A stretch of DNA of 64,000 nucleotides from Tilletia caries. Taxonomy: Eukaryota; Basidiomycota; Exobasidiomycetes; Tilletiales; Tilletiaceae. The stretch covers positions 558,001-622,000 of the forward strand of contig JALUTQ010000045.1 of NCBI GenBank assembly GCA_032718865.1. The letters are read 5' to 3'. Of the stretch, positions 20,103 through 32,081 are shown in pieces (position 1 is the stretch's first letter; every line of letters begins with the position of its first letter). Made by a program: the position numbers and the translations under genes. The notes below the pieces were generated by a model. It made no database searches and was not told the DNA's origin. It saw only the letters and a list, made by a program, of their open reading frames with translations.

Positions 20103-20668
20103 AGTACCAGTGCTATAGTAGGACTATAGCAGGACTATAATACCAGTGCTATAGTAGGCTGTAGGACTATAGTAAGACTATAGTACCAGTGCTATAGTAG
20201 GCTGTAGGACTATAGTAGGACTATATACCAGTGCTATAGTAGGACTATGGTAGGACTATAGTAGAACTATAGTACAAGTGCTATAGTAGGACTGTAGTAC
20301 CATATCATTAGCCAGTACTATAGTAGGACTATGGAGTATGGTACCAGTGATATTGTAGGACTATAGTACCAGTGCCCAGTGGCCAGTGGCCAGTAGTAGT
20401 GCTATAGTACTGTCTTTCTGAAAACGGCTGTCAAACAGGATGAGAACGGCTCAAGAATGGCCTGTGAATCATGACCCTGAATCACAGGCCATTCTCAACC
20501 CGTTCCGCAGACTAAAAACCGACCAAGCAGATTATTAATTGAATGATAGTTGGATTTTAGTTGCATTAGTCGGACTCGTCCGACCATGAGTCGACAACCA
20601 GTCGTTCCAATTCTCACAGTCCACTGTGCTCAGACATTTTAATCTCTTTGATTCCAAGGAAAGACAAG

Positions 20669-21355
20669 CTAAGCAGGAGTGATTTGCGGAGTCGGAGGAA
20701 TGGGAGCGGTCGCCGTAGTGCTAAAGCCGGCTTTGATGAGCTGGTTCGCCAGGAGAAGCTCTTGCAGCGAACGCGGTGACAGGCTTCGGCGGCGTACAGA
20801 GCAGATCCGACCCGCGGCGGAGAATGTACGCTCTACCTCGGCTGTGGAACCCGTGGCAGCCAAGGCCTTGCGAGCAACCTTGGCCAGCGTGGGAAAGTTG
20901 ACCTGGTTTTCTTTCCACCACTGGAGTACCGTCGTCCCGGCGCGCATCTTGAACTGAAAGCTCAGGTAAGCTGTGATCTCGTCCACCTCCGATCCAGCGG
21001 GCGTATCTTCGTCAGGGGTTCGCTCTCGCGCCCAGATGTCGATGTCGAGCACGTCGGTTGCGACCGGAGCCATCGTCGGCACACCCTGGTGTCCGACGGC
21101 CAAACTCACTTCGCGACGGAGCAGTCCCTTGGCAACTTCGACCTTTTCCGGAAAGTCTTTTTGCAGCGAGCGCAGTCGATTTCTTGGGTCTAGAATTGCT
21201 GCAAGAAGGAGCGGCTCACAGGAGCTTGCTTTCTCTCGATAAGGCCGAAGTCTGTCGGCAGTAGCTTGCAATGCATCGCCAAAGAACTTGCCCAATGAGA
21301 GACTCACCAGGAGAGGATAGGAGACTGATGAAAGAATGGACGTTGCTGGCCGCAT
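20669..21355 (-). pseudogene. hAT transposase, C-terminal fragment
   Basis: 228 codons from ATG at 21355. The last 120 residues match the hAT dimerisation domain: AYLSFQFKMR...VLQWWKENQVNFPTLAKVARKALAATGSTAEVERTFSAAGRICSVRR (about 125-190), then LLANQLI. The BED zinc finger and the first two acidic catalytic residues expected upstream are missing, so it cannot be an autonomous transposase. It could once have mobilised the hAT-type MITEs here, but no shared termini were established. Confidence 0.75.
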
Positions 21356-21781
21356 TTACTGCGCTGCAAGAGAGATGAGGGCATCAACAACCAGAGGAAC
21401 GCTGATAGATGAGGGTGTAAACGTCAGCAGGCAGTGCAACAGTCAGTAGTCAGTTTCTCAGAAGGTCAGTATGTATAAGTTGTCAGCGAGGGATCTCGAA
21501 ACGCTGCTCAGAGATTAGAGAGGCAAGAGCGAAGAGCGAGCATCTGGAGATGAGGGGAGCGAGACAGATGAAGGCGGGTCAGTAAGTAAGGACAGAGAAC
21601 GGGAGCAATGGAACGTATATACCGATGCTGTTGAAAAGAGGCAGCCCGACCATCTCACAGACTGCAAGGATCGGCGATCGGATCGACGATCGGAAATGAT
21701 TAGCCTCGTATCAGGACTGCGCAAGGCATGATCGCGAGTGATGTCGACTCACAATGTGTCCCATCTGCTTGCGGCAGGCCG

Positions 21782-22516
21782 TCAGGCCGGCAGCCACCGA
21801 AGTCGTCGTAACCGACACCTGCCAGGCGCCCAGGCTGGCGCGTTCGGGCGGGTCGAGATGAAGACGATGTCGCCGCGGTGGGCACCAAAGGCGACCGGGT
21901 CCGGGCCGTGCACGTCCAGTTCGAAGACGGGCACGAGTTCGGTCGCAGTGCGTTCTATGGCTGCATTGTCCTCTTCGGCGACGTCCTGCGTATCGTAACA
22001 GCGGACAAGTGCCGTGCGCTCCTTGGGATCCATGGTTTGGATGACGCCTACTTTGTGCTCGGAGTCAGCGGAGTCTCTCTCCCAGACGACAAAATCGCCC
22101 GGCCAGACGTCGTACTCATCCAGCTGTTTGTCAGATGAAGGTTAGCATATAGCAGCATATCACGACTATGCGAGATCTTGTACTCACGTTGTAGTATGGA
22201 ATGAGGCCTGTCGCAGGTTCTGTGGTCTGCTTGTTGTCCTGCCAGAGCACCCTGACCTTGCTTCTCGTCGCGACGACGACCAATGTGATCAGCTCCATCT
22301 TGTCGGGGCTGTGAAAGGATGGCCTGATACCATATTCTGAAAAGGAATTAGAAAGTCAGTAATCTGCTCTCGCCAAGTACAAGTGAATGCTACCCACTTT
22401 GGAAATCATCACGGTCGATTGGAATGGCTCGATTTTCGATCGCATCTGCAGGAGAGACGCGATTTAAAGTCAGGAGGGGATATCTCTGATGTTGACAGTG
22501 TGATGATGGACATACC
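21782..22516 (-). pseudogene. UBE2O-like (E2/E3 hybrid ubiquitin ligase) gene fragment
   Basis: Minus-strand exons at about 22188-22336 and 21782-22133 join in phase. They read EYGIRPSFHSPDKMELITLVVV...VRVLWQD and then YDVWPGDFVVWERDSADSEHKVGVIQTMDPKERTALVRCYD...VFELDVHGPDPVAFGAHRGDIVFI. This pattern of small beta-rich repeats with V-GD-V-ERDS and KER is that of the N-terminal region of UBE2O. Weaker exon candidates lie upstream to about 22590, where the right arm cuts the gene. The catalytic UBC domain, which would lie downstream at lower coordinates, is absent, replaced by the hAT fragment. It is a truncated passenger. Confidence 0.55.
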
Positions 22517-22593
22517 ACATATGTACGAGTGTAAGAGACATAGTTGCGTGCCATAGTGAGCTCTGCGAGGTCATCGCTTCGGTCTCGGGCAGT

Positions 22594-22609
22594 GTTCCCC
22601 GAACTCTTT
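22594..22609. repeat. inner tip of the right arm, separated from the rest by the Crypton
   Basis: GTTCCCCGAACTCTTT is the exact reverse complement of 16140-16155, the inner tip of the left arm. The remainder of the right arm starts at 28594. Confidence 0.85.
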
Positions 22610-25227
22610 AAAGTTTTCGTGTTACGGACACAGCGGCCACTTGTGTCCGGCCACAACTGGCCACAACGTTTGAGGAAACTTTTCCCTTCAACCACCAGCA
22701 GAACTGACCATGACCTTTGTTTTCGGGGAACTCTTTCCCTTCCTAGAACTCCGCTTCGACCTACCACGTGTTCCCTGATGAGGCAGCTCCCTCACAACCC
22801 AATGCCTCTTTACACCGACTTGAAGAGGACAACCGACCTTTCTCTCCTTCACTCTCTGACTGGTAAGACAACTCTCCCGTTTCTTTCGGTCTCACAGGCT
22901 ATGGCACTGCTGCTGACACCTCCGTTTCCGTTCCACCCTCACCATCTTCTGCTCTGATCCATTCTGCCACCCTCACATCTCTGATTTCCCTTCTCTTCTC
23001 CCTGATCTCTCTGCCCTTCATCTTTCTCCGTCCATCTTCCCCCTTTCTCTACCCTTTCACTTGTTCTACACAGATCACTGAAGCGCGCATCGGCGCATTA
23101 CCCCAGGATCGCTGTGGCAATCGTCTCAGCGCTGTGAGTATTCGTGGCCATCATCGCCCAGTTATTCTGTCTCCTCAGCGCACTGAAAACTGATGACTAT
23201 TTTTTCTCTTCCCCCTTCTTTCTAGCACACTGCGCCACCGTCACAGGAGGATTTCCCTTTCTTCCGGCTCTCTGGCTTTCTTCAGGGAGTACACCAGTTG
23301 CGCAGTGTGCTCCCTGCAAAGAAAGCCGAAATAGGGGAGAATTCATGCCATTTTTCGGGTTGAGATTTGGGACGGATTACTGAGTACGACGGGAGGGTGC
23401 AACTTGATACAATATTTCTACATGTGATGACAGGAAGGTCACGATGACTGATACCTGTGTTGTGAGATGCTGCTGTAGCCCGTGAGAGACCTACTGACTA
23501 TTGCTTTAATCATCTTTCACACATTACTCATCCCCAACAGGTCGCAGAAAGTCCCTCACTTCTTTTTTCTCGCGCTTTCCAGTCCTTCTTTCTCCTCTCT
23601 CATAGCAACCCTCCTCGGCGATGTCTGACCGCGCCGTACACTCTCGCTGGTAGCTGACCCTCCTTATCTCCTAGTTTGCATGGCGTCTTTGCTTTATACA
23701 TAATACAGGTTTACTCTACTCTCACACCTTCTCTTTCGATTCTTTCCAGCTCCCTTCTTTTTATTTTTCCCTCCAGCCCTGTCTCTTAAGCATCTCGCAG
23801 TTCCTTTCCGCCGACATGAGCCGACGTACTCACCGCTTGCTCTGCGCTCCTTGTTCTGACGCGTGCTGATCCTGAACAATCTCACCCGTAGCTCACCAAC
23901 TGTGCGCTGACAATCGATAAACTTCCTCTCGTTCTGCATCACAGAGACATCTCCTCCCTTCATGAATGACTTAAGCAGCTTCTTCCTTCCTAACCACGGC
24001 TTTTTAACCACTGACGACTCCCCAATTAGCTTCTCAATTCCTGCTTCCCCGTTCATACCCTACCGCGGACTCGAATCTCGATGTGCTATCATATCACATA
24101 TACAGCTTGATTTCACACATATACAGCTTGATTTCAGGAGCTGACTTCTCGCTCCCCAGCCCACGCTCACACATCCTTCCGCCATCCTTCCGCAGCACAG
24201 GACCGAGGCCTTAACTCAGGCGGACGCATATCTACTCGGCGAGCTAGCTACGCGGTCTCTCACCGCACCGATCCTCTTTTTTCTTCCCTCTTGCCGTCTT
24301 TCTCTCCTCTCTTCCTTCCCGCTCTCCACAGCCTACTCTACTGACTTCCACACATTCCTTCTCATACTCGCAACGGACGGCGAGTAGACTGCCTCGATTA
24401 TGACAGACGAGGATATACCGGTGAACGACGAGCTTACGTCGATTCTCTCTCGCTCGCTCCACAGTGGCTGGGACGACGTTACGTTACAGGCGTTACAGGC
24501 GGCAGAGCCGGATTGAAGACTCGGCTGTTGGTGCGAGGGGGACAGGGACGGTATAGGATAGGAGGGACAGAAGCAGGAGGCTAGCTTTTACTCGGCGATG
24601 CAGTCAGTGGTAGGCAGGTAGGTAGACTAGTTCCAAAAATACAAATTCCTAGTTGGTGATGATAGATACACAGATACACACACTTCATCGTCATGATACA
24701 GATTTCCATCATACAGATTCCGATCCAGGTGCCAGCTGTCCCTTTGCCGCCGCGATCCATTGCGTTCTTGTGGCCGGCTTGGTGAAGATTTCCGATAGGG
24801 TTCTGAGTCCGATGTCTTTCTCATGCTCGCTCCGCTTGCGCATCGTGTCGAGAATCCGAGCTGCATGTCGTCCTTTGCTGTGGTCGCCTCCGCTCACGTC
24901 GATCACGCCCTGTACAATCTTTCTGATCCTCTTCATCATCGTGCGAGCAGAATTGCCCTTGGTGCAAACGTCGTCGTGCCGCTCCGCCAGCACCTTCAGA
25001 GGCTCTTTCCCGCCGGACCCGTACAACCATTCCACCCACAAGTCCTCCACCGTAGATGGCCATGACAGTGTGCGCATAGCCGCTGCTGAGGGCAGACCAG
25101 GTGGACCAGCAGCAGATTCCGAAGATGCGCCGGACGCGACGGAGGGGAGACTTGAGGTTGTCGGCGGCAGAAAAAGCGAAGGAGGAACAGGGGCAGGAAG
25201 CAGCCTGTGAACAGAGGCTGGACGCAG

Positions 25228-25259
<32 letters not shown>

Positions 25260-28200
25260 AGGAGTGGTTGTTGTTGCTGCTGCTGCTTCGAAGTGCTTGT
25301 ACCTAGACCAGAAACGCAAGGCAAGACAGATATCAGCAGCTGCTACTTCAACGAGTGGTGACAGAGGGAGGAACGACTTACTCGAGATAGGACTACGGTG
25401 CAGCTGCTCTCCAGCTCCTCCAGCTCTACCTCGGCTCCACTATGCTGGCTCATAAGCTGACCGAGCTTGCCCATCATCTCTCCCAGAGCAGCACGAGTCT
25501 CCTGTGCTTCGCGTCGTACCTCGCCCCCAAGTGCCGTGATGTCAACGCGCATTGAGGCCAAGGCATTGCTGATTGTTGGAGTGATAGTGTGCAGGCTGAG
25601 CTCGAAGGGGTCGGGGGTCGAAGCGGTCTTCTGGCGCAGCGAAGCCGACCACGAGGCAAATTCGGCGGAGGAGAAGGGAACGCTGGACCAAACAGCGAGG
25701 GTGGGGTAGAGCGGCTGAAGGAAGGCGGCGTCTTGAAGAAGGACGGTTCGGAGGTGGACGATGAGATCCAAAAAGAGGCCAGCAGTCTTGTCCTCGTGGG
25801 CAGGCGCTCGACCAGCCAGAGACGGGCGCCAAGTGTCCGCCCAGGGAAAGAGGAGAGAAGCAAGGTTACTGGGCGGCTCCAGAAGGGTGCGTGGGAGCCA
25901 ATAGTCGCCGCCGTCCTTATGAAACCCGGCGAGAACACGAACTGGAGGAAGGCTTGCATCAGTCATGTATCTTTCAGTGCACACGTCGGTTGCCCATCGT
26001 CCGTGCTGTTTGATCGTGTGATCAGAGCATCCTGCAGCTGCTACAAACCGAGCTCCTCCATGGCGCATTGCGTGCGTGAAGTTACTGCTGATGATGCCGA
26101 CATCGTCGAAGGCTTGACGAAGGAGCACGCATTGCTTCTCGGCTGTGAGACCAGTAGTCCTCGTTGCCGGGATGCTGGGGTCGATGAGTAGACGGTCGTC
26201 GTACCATTCGCTTCTGCTGGAAAAATCTGGAGGGCTCTCTTCCCGTACGTGGTATCGCTCAAACAAGTAGAACGCTAGGGCACTGACTGGGCAGCGCACC
26301 ACCTCCTTTGCCCGCGCAACGACTCCTCGCTCTGGTCTGCCGTTCTTGTTGGTCTTCCCTTCGAAGATAGACTGGACAACGGCGACGCACCTCTGAGGCT
26401 CCGACTGCGGAAGCTGCGGGATGAGAGATAGAGGGAAGGAAGGAAGGTATGGGGCGTTCAGCGTTCAGCTCCATGAATGCAACACTGCAACAGTCAACAC
26501 CAAGCCATAGGATCCGATGCCGAAGACGATCGGCAGCTATCTGCTCTCTACCTTCAATCAGGATACGCGCACGCCACGCGCACAACGCATCTGCTCGCTG
26601 CTGCTGCTCTCTTCCTGCTGCGCGCTTCTTTATGCTGCTACCCCCTTCTCCTTCTGCCGCTTGCTGATCTCGAGTCCTCTGCTGCATGGTGGTTGGGTGG
26701 TGGGTGGGTGGGCATGCTGCGATGGTGGTTGGTGTTTGTGGTTGTTTTGAACCAGCAATGGCCGATGGGACAAGGAAGAGTCGAGAACAAGAAGTTTCCA
26801 CATCACACTCACTTCAGAAATATAGAAGTGCCTCAACTTGGCGTTCCGCATGTCTCCCGCGCGTCCCATGATCGCATGCTGCCATAGGAACTCGAGACGG
26901 GCGCGGTATGCGTTGGGACGCTGCTTGACTGCTTGCGAGAGAAACCACTTGTACACAGAATGGAACTCATCCTCGCCGTATCCGTTCCGAAGTGTGAGCG
27001 CGTAGTCGTCGTCGTACTTGAGCTCGCGCAGAGCCACGCGACTTCGAGCGATAGCGTCCAGGTAGGCGCGCACAAGTAGGCCCTCGCGAGGAGAGGGATG
27101 GTGGTTCTTTCCGGCTAGCTTCTGACATTGCCAGAGGTTGGTGATGGCCTTGATGTTGGTGTCAACACCCTCGTGACCGAGCCACGGATTCTTGCGAAGA
27201 ACATAGCAGCTGCACACACACACAAGGAGTAATGAAAGACATCAGACAACAGGTGCATGCGAACATCACCACACCAAGCTTACTTCAAGAAGGTAACGAG
27301 CTTCTGCTCCGTCACCAGCGGCTCCTCATCTGCGACGGTCGCATCTTCGCTGGAGTTCAGTCGGTTCAGCACTTTCCAGAAAGCCTGTGACACTCGAAGT
27401 AGCGTAGAAGAAGCTCTAATCAGCATGACTGCATAACCACGCTTGCAATCCATGGCAGACCCATTAGACACTCACCAGGAAGCGTTGCTGTGGAGGAGTC
27501 CAGAGCGCAACAGTGCCCGGCTCGAGGCTGGTGAGCTTGGTCTGCACCGCAAGTCGGACACTCTCGCTGACGAAAGGCTCCGCCGCCTTGCTGACATCGT
27601 CATCGACTCGTACCGCCAACGTGTCCTTCTCCGCCTCGGTCAGTCCGATCTTCTCGTCAATCTTCCGTAGCTGTTCAACGAGATCAGGAGAGATAAAGCC
27701 GGGATGTATTGCGGTTGCGTTGCTGACCGCTTCAGCGCCAGGACCGAGGCCGTCGGGTCTGATCGAGACTGTGGATGGTGCCGCGTACCCCGGGGTGCGG
27801 AACAGAGCGAGATTATCCGCATCGGCACGCTCACGGATTGTGCCAATCGCCTTCGTCAGCACAGCTCCAGCTGGGAGTGCCTGTGATTGACTGAGCAGAA
27901 ACAAAGGATAAATGAACCATCAGCTACTGAAGTGCAAACCGGTATCAGGAACTTTAAGTGGACCGTGGCCCGTGGGATAGATTCATTCCACTGCTCAACT
28001 GCCCACAGCTTCAACTCCTTATGAAGCGATCTGGAGCAGAGATAGAAAGGAGAAATGGGACGACTCACCCAGCTGCAAGAGGGAACTGCTTCTTCCACTG
28101 GTAAAGGGTCTTGCGTGCTACCTTCAAGTTCTTTTCCGCCTCTTCTACCGTGCGCCTCTTCTTGCCGCCGGGCTTGTAGAAAGCATAGTGCACCGCAATC

Positions 28201-28593
28201 ATCTTGTTGGCGTCAGTGTATATGACGCCGTCCGCGGTGCGCTTGATACCACGACCATATGCCTTGGCGGTAAGTGTTGCAGGGCCAGTTGTTTGAACAA
28301 GAGCAGACGCTGGGCTCTCGCTGGAGCCCGGGAGTGCAGCCAAAGCTCCAGGACTCGTGCTCGCTGTTGGGACGGACACTGGCGGCATCGAGACGACTGG
28401 ATTGGACGGGAATGCTGCTGGATGCTGGGAGATCTGCTTCGCTATCTTTTACGCGCTTCCTGCTGTTTTGTCACCCTTCCCTCTGACGGGTTGCGGGGAA
28501 ATTTTCACGTGGACACAATTGTGGCTGAGTGGCCAGACCGTGGCCACCTGGCCACACTGCTTAAATTCGGGTGACAGTTACTTTGGAACCCTC
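22610..28593 (-). mobile_element. Crypton transposon (tyrosine-recombinase element) with defined boundaries
   Basis: About 5.98 kb. Boundaries come from comparing the occupied right arm with the empty left arm. The insertion lies at AACTCT/AAAGAGTT and is bordered by near-direct 8-mers AGAGTTTT (28594-28601) and AAAGTTTT (22610-22617). There are no terminal inverted repeats and no staggered target duplication, as expected for integration by a tyrosine recombinase. It carries one six-exon gene (24709-28388, minus). The 2.1 kb from 22618 to 24708 is CT-rich and has no recognisable gene. Confidence 0.85.
24709..28388 (-). CDS. Crypton tyrosine recombinase with GCR1-like C-terminal domain
   Basis: Six exons in phase: 28069-28388, 27476-27890, 27284-27384, 26813-27209, 25382-26413 and 24709-25302, giving 952 aa. 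A short helix-turn-helix-like segment (VEEAEKNLKVARKTLYQWKK) ends exon 1. The recombinase core (Ndc10 domain II-like) spans exons 4-5. Candidate first Arg lies in GDMRNAKLRHFYISE, then H-x-x-R in THAMRHGG, the second His in KQHGRW and the nucleophile Tyr in TERYM, followed by VRVLAGFH. All catalytic residues are present and no stop interrupts the reading. A poly-Ala run encoded by a GCA repeat (about 25200-25260) links to a C-terminal GCR1_C-like DNA-binding domain (LWVEWLYGSGGKEPLKVLAERH). It catalyses element excision and integration. It appears intact and possibly active. Confidence 0.85.
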
Positions 28594-29361
28594 AGAGTTT
28601 TGGGGTTTATGGGGTGCCGGAAATCTTACGGCCGTAAGCAAATCATTAAAAGTCGACCAACGTCCTCTGAGTGAGCTCCCAGATTCTGTTAGTAAACACA
28701 TCACTTTTTTTACATGGGCGTGTCGCGTTTTGAATTCGGGCCATCTAACGTCCCGGTTTGGGACGCGGTTTGTTGAGGACGAAGGCGACTTGTCCTTGAC
28801 CTCACATTTCTGACCCCCTCCGAAGTGTTGGTTCTTCACCTTCGCGACCTTCGAGGTGTGTAGGACCGTGCACAGCCACCTCATTTACCTCTCTCGGGTT
28901 GCTCACAGGTCACAGCATCACCTCTTCAGTTTCCCTCCCATCCTTTTACAGGCACGGTACGCTCGACCAGTAGTGCAGTACATCTGAAGCCTTGCGTCTC
29001 TTTGCTTTCATCTCAGATCCCTGCGACGATGCGGTGGATTATTTGGTGTTCCCACTTCCCTGCTACCCTTCTCTTCTCTTGACATCGGTTGGTTCTTCCC
29101 CTTCAAGATGAGATACCTTTGCACGGACCTGGGGCGTTTGCGGCTTGAGAAGAGCCCCTATCCGTTGCCTTCTGCGTGCTGCCTCATGTCATTCAACTGC
29201 CTACAGAACCCCTGAGATTTCTCTCCTCTTCTGCGCGGAATGGGGAAGAAAACGAGAAGCCCTCAGCAGAATGCGCGGGAGCTCCTCCATCCCAGCAGCA
29301 TCGTCGACAAGACTCCTCTGCTCCGCTCTGCTCTGCTCACCGTCAACTTTGACCGCGAACG

Positions 29362-31113
29362 ATGACCGACGCCAACATGGTCGCCAACCAGGCAAAGATG
29401 GACTCTGCCATCGAAGAAGCCCGCACTCTGCTCAATCCGGCCACTGAAGGCGTACATCCAGGCCCGCTCCATGGGGGGGAAGCCCACTCCACTGCCCTTG
29501 CAGCTGCGATGGCACCGAAGGGGTCCGATGCTGCCTCGTCCACGCCGGTGCCCGACACTGCTGCCTCGTCCTCTGCGACGCTGGCCTCTCCTGCGACTGC
29601 GCAGTCGAGCTCCGTTCCGTCCAACGACTCTGGTCTGTCCGCTAAGGCGAGTCCGCACTCTGCCACCGTGTCTGCTGTCCTCTGTTGCTGTTTGCTGACC
29701 CGTTTCTGACTGTCCTGATGCGCATATAGGCACCCAAGAAGACCTCGCGCGCCGCTTCCGGATCCCGATCCCAACGCACCCCGACTGCGGCGTCGCAAGC
29801 GGAGAAGCGCTCCATATCACAGCTGGGTGACGCAGTCGAAGCGGCACGTCCGGCGACGCGTCTGCGGACTGCACTCACGGCAGCCTCCGGCCCCGAACCT
29901 ACCACTGCTGGGGGCCCGTCGCCTCACACGGACGCCACCGCACCGCTGTCGTCCACGGGTCAGGACACCGTCGCCGCTTCACACAGTCAGGACTCGGCCT
30001 CTCTTGCGTCGCGGGCCCGCACGCCCGAGCCGGTGTCGATGGATGCCTTCCTTCAGGCGTTCCAGAGGCTGTCGCCGTCCAAGCAGCAGCAGTTCTTCGA
30101 GTCGCCTGCTCCGGTCATCGGTCGGCAACGGATCACTCCTCCTGCTCCCACGTCGTCCGCTCCGGCTTCTGAGACGCACGCATCTACCCACACAGCAGTG
30201 CAGCTGGGCGCTGGGCCTGTCTCCTCGTCTCCATTCGCGGCATCGGGTCCGGCCGGTCCTCCTAGGGACAACTCGGCCTCGTCGTCATTGCCGCAGGGTC
30301 TGACGACTACGGCGGCCCTGCCCGCCGCTCACACGGGACTGTCCGCTGCCTCTCCCCCCTCCCACCCCATGCTCACCACACCACTGGCGGCAGATGGTGA
30401 CGCTGTCGGCGCTTCCGGTGGCACCGTCTTTCCAACTGACGATGCTCTCGGTCACTTCTCCGGGGCCAGCATGCCGGGCTTTCCTCTCGGCAGCTCCGCC
30501 TCACCAAGCCCTCAACACGGAGCGGCGCACTCTCTGTCGGGCGTCGACCCTCGCCTCCTGCTCGGCTACGATCCAGAGGATACGGTGGGGGACATTGTGC
30601 AGCTCCCCTGTCAAACCACCATGAACAAGGTGGCGGCATCCCAGTACGTGGAGCTGTGGAATTTCACTGTGGAAGGCATTGCCGCAGGCTTTCGGAAGAG
30701 CACCACCATCTCGGACGTGGGTAGACGACTGATGGACCAGTATCACAGTCCCGCCCGCACCGCCCCCAGCCGTGGCACGCATCAAGGCGCCCCTCTCCGT
30801 CAAAACAGCCGGTAATTACCGGAGCGGCGCAGCGGAAACGTCTTCGCCATCCGTCCCCGCGGACACACACAACGTCTCCACCGCCGACCAGAACCGCTAC
30901 CTGCACCGGATCGTCGACGAGTGTCTCGTCAGCGGGGTTTTGCTCGTCCGCACCAAGCGGCTGTCCAGTGTCGCCTTCGGCAGCGCACTCGACATGAGCT
31001 CTGCCGCGCGGCCAAGTATCCGGATTGCCCTGAGGGCGGCGCTCTCCACTGCCGAGGGGGAGAGGCTGCGACTGAAGTCATCCAGGCCAGCGCTGTCAAG
31101 CCAGCGGAGATGA
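29362..31113 (+). pseudogene. right-arm copy of arm-encoded protein with QYVELWNFT segment, frameshifted near C-terminus
   Basis: ATG at 29362 (MTDANMVANQAKMDSAIEEARTLL). Exon 1 ends about 29646 and exon 2 starts 29730; the donor is GCGAGT, a GC-AG intron, or a poor GTGTCT slightly downstream. Exon 2 runs through Ser/Thr/Pro-rich sequence, MDAFLQAFQRLSPSKQQQFF, then DPEDTVGDIVQLPCQTTMNKVAASQYVELWNFTVEGIAAGF. It stops at 30813-30815 because an A run has four bases instead of the five in the left arm. The lost C-terminus continues in the next frame (SVKTAGNYRSGAAE...DQNRYLHRIVDECLVSGVLLVRTKRLSS) to 31113. Likely a transposon-associated accessory protein; the family is not recognised. Confidence 0.5.
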
Positions 31114-31229
31114 GGCTGCCTTTAACCACTCCCCTTATAGTCCATTTTTATCTCCTCCACCCTCAGGCCCCCGCTTTCTACATAGTCAGTGAAGGCTGAT
31201 AATGCTGATGAGGCACAAATACAGTTCAG

Positions 31230-31535
31230 ATGTCACGAGCACTAGATGTACAAAAAGACGGTCTGATGGCGCAGCGTTCCTCAGCTATGATTAGTCCGAT
31301 CCTCCACGAACGCCGTCCCCCCTCCATTGACTCAATCTTCCTCGCCATCAAGAGCATCCAGCAGTCGAATGTTGCCGTCTCACGCCCTAAACTGCCAAAT
31401 CCCAAAGCCGATCAACGCCAACGCGGCGCTCATGACCACACAGAGAGCGACGACACAGCCCCAGATGTACCAAAAGTAACACTCCCATACAAGCTCGCTC
31501 CACCCAGCCTCCGATCCAACAAACACGGATGCTGA
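31230..31535 (+). CDS. 101-aa ORF in right arm, unknown
   Basis: Identical to the left-arm ORF at 13198-13503. No recognised domain. Confidence 0.2.
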   Translation: MSRALDVQKDGLMAQRSSAMISPILHERRPPSIDSIFLAIKSIQQSNVAVSRPKLPNPKADQRQRGAHDHTESDDTAPDVPKVTLPYKLAPPSLRSNKHGC

Positions 31536-32081
31536 CCAGATCGGTTTGTTACGTTCTCTCCTGACCGTTGAATGTCATATCTTTGGTCATTCGTTCTATT
31601 TGTGAGAATCATGCATACAACGCAGAGATGGTAGACATAATCACATAAAGTACGTGCGTGCCTTGTATCCAAAATCACATGAGTTGCAAGGCCCTGTCAG
31701 TGACATGAGAGATTGTCGAATGACAATGTGAGGTAGTGCATGCCATGTGGATGTCATGCAGTTAACAATGCATGACACGTGGTGTTCTATGAGGAAGGAA
31801 GGGAGAAAACGTGTTTTACATTGGAAAGCCCCCCTGATACCATGGAAGCAGCCAAATGCTCTGCAGAGCACCACGAGGAGAGGCAGTAGAGCTGGAAGTG
31901 CAGACAGAGCGTTGGCCACAGGCACCAAGGGGTAGCATACAGAACAGAACAGAACAGAAAAGCGAGAGCACAAAGAAGAGGCGAGAGATCAATGTCCAGC
32001 TGCAACACGCCTATGGTGTGTGAAAGATCATGGCGGAGAGCTCGAAGGGTAGCGAAGCTACCCTGAGAGCGAGGCGCGGAG

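Larger units (their letters stand above)
18585..20415. repeat. minisatellite AGTGCTATAGTAGGACTATAGTACC, split by nested MITEs
   Basis: Copies of a roughly 20-25 bp unit lie at 18590-18637 and, far more densely, at 20103-20410. The two blocks were one array before two MITEs inserted between them, as shown by matching target duplications. Confidence 0.75.

Noticed and set aside
24821..25324. Poly-Gln or poly-Ser ORFs on the minus strand
   Set aside because: They are the other two frames of the GCA repeat. Only the poly-Ala frame continues in phase from exon 5 into the GCR1-like domain.
26449..26887. Plus-strand ORFs within the Crypton
   Set aside because: They lie over an intron and exon of the minus-strand recombinase and have no recognisable content.
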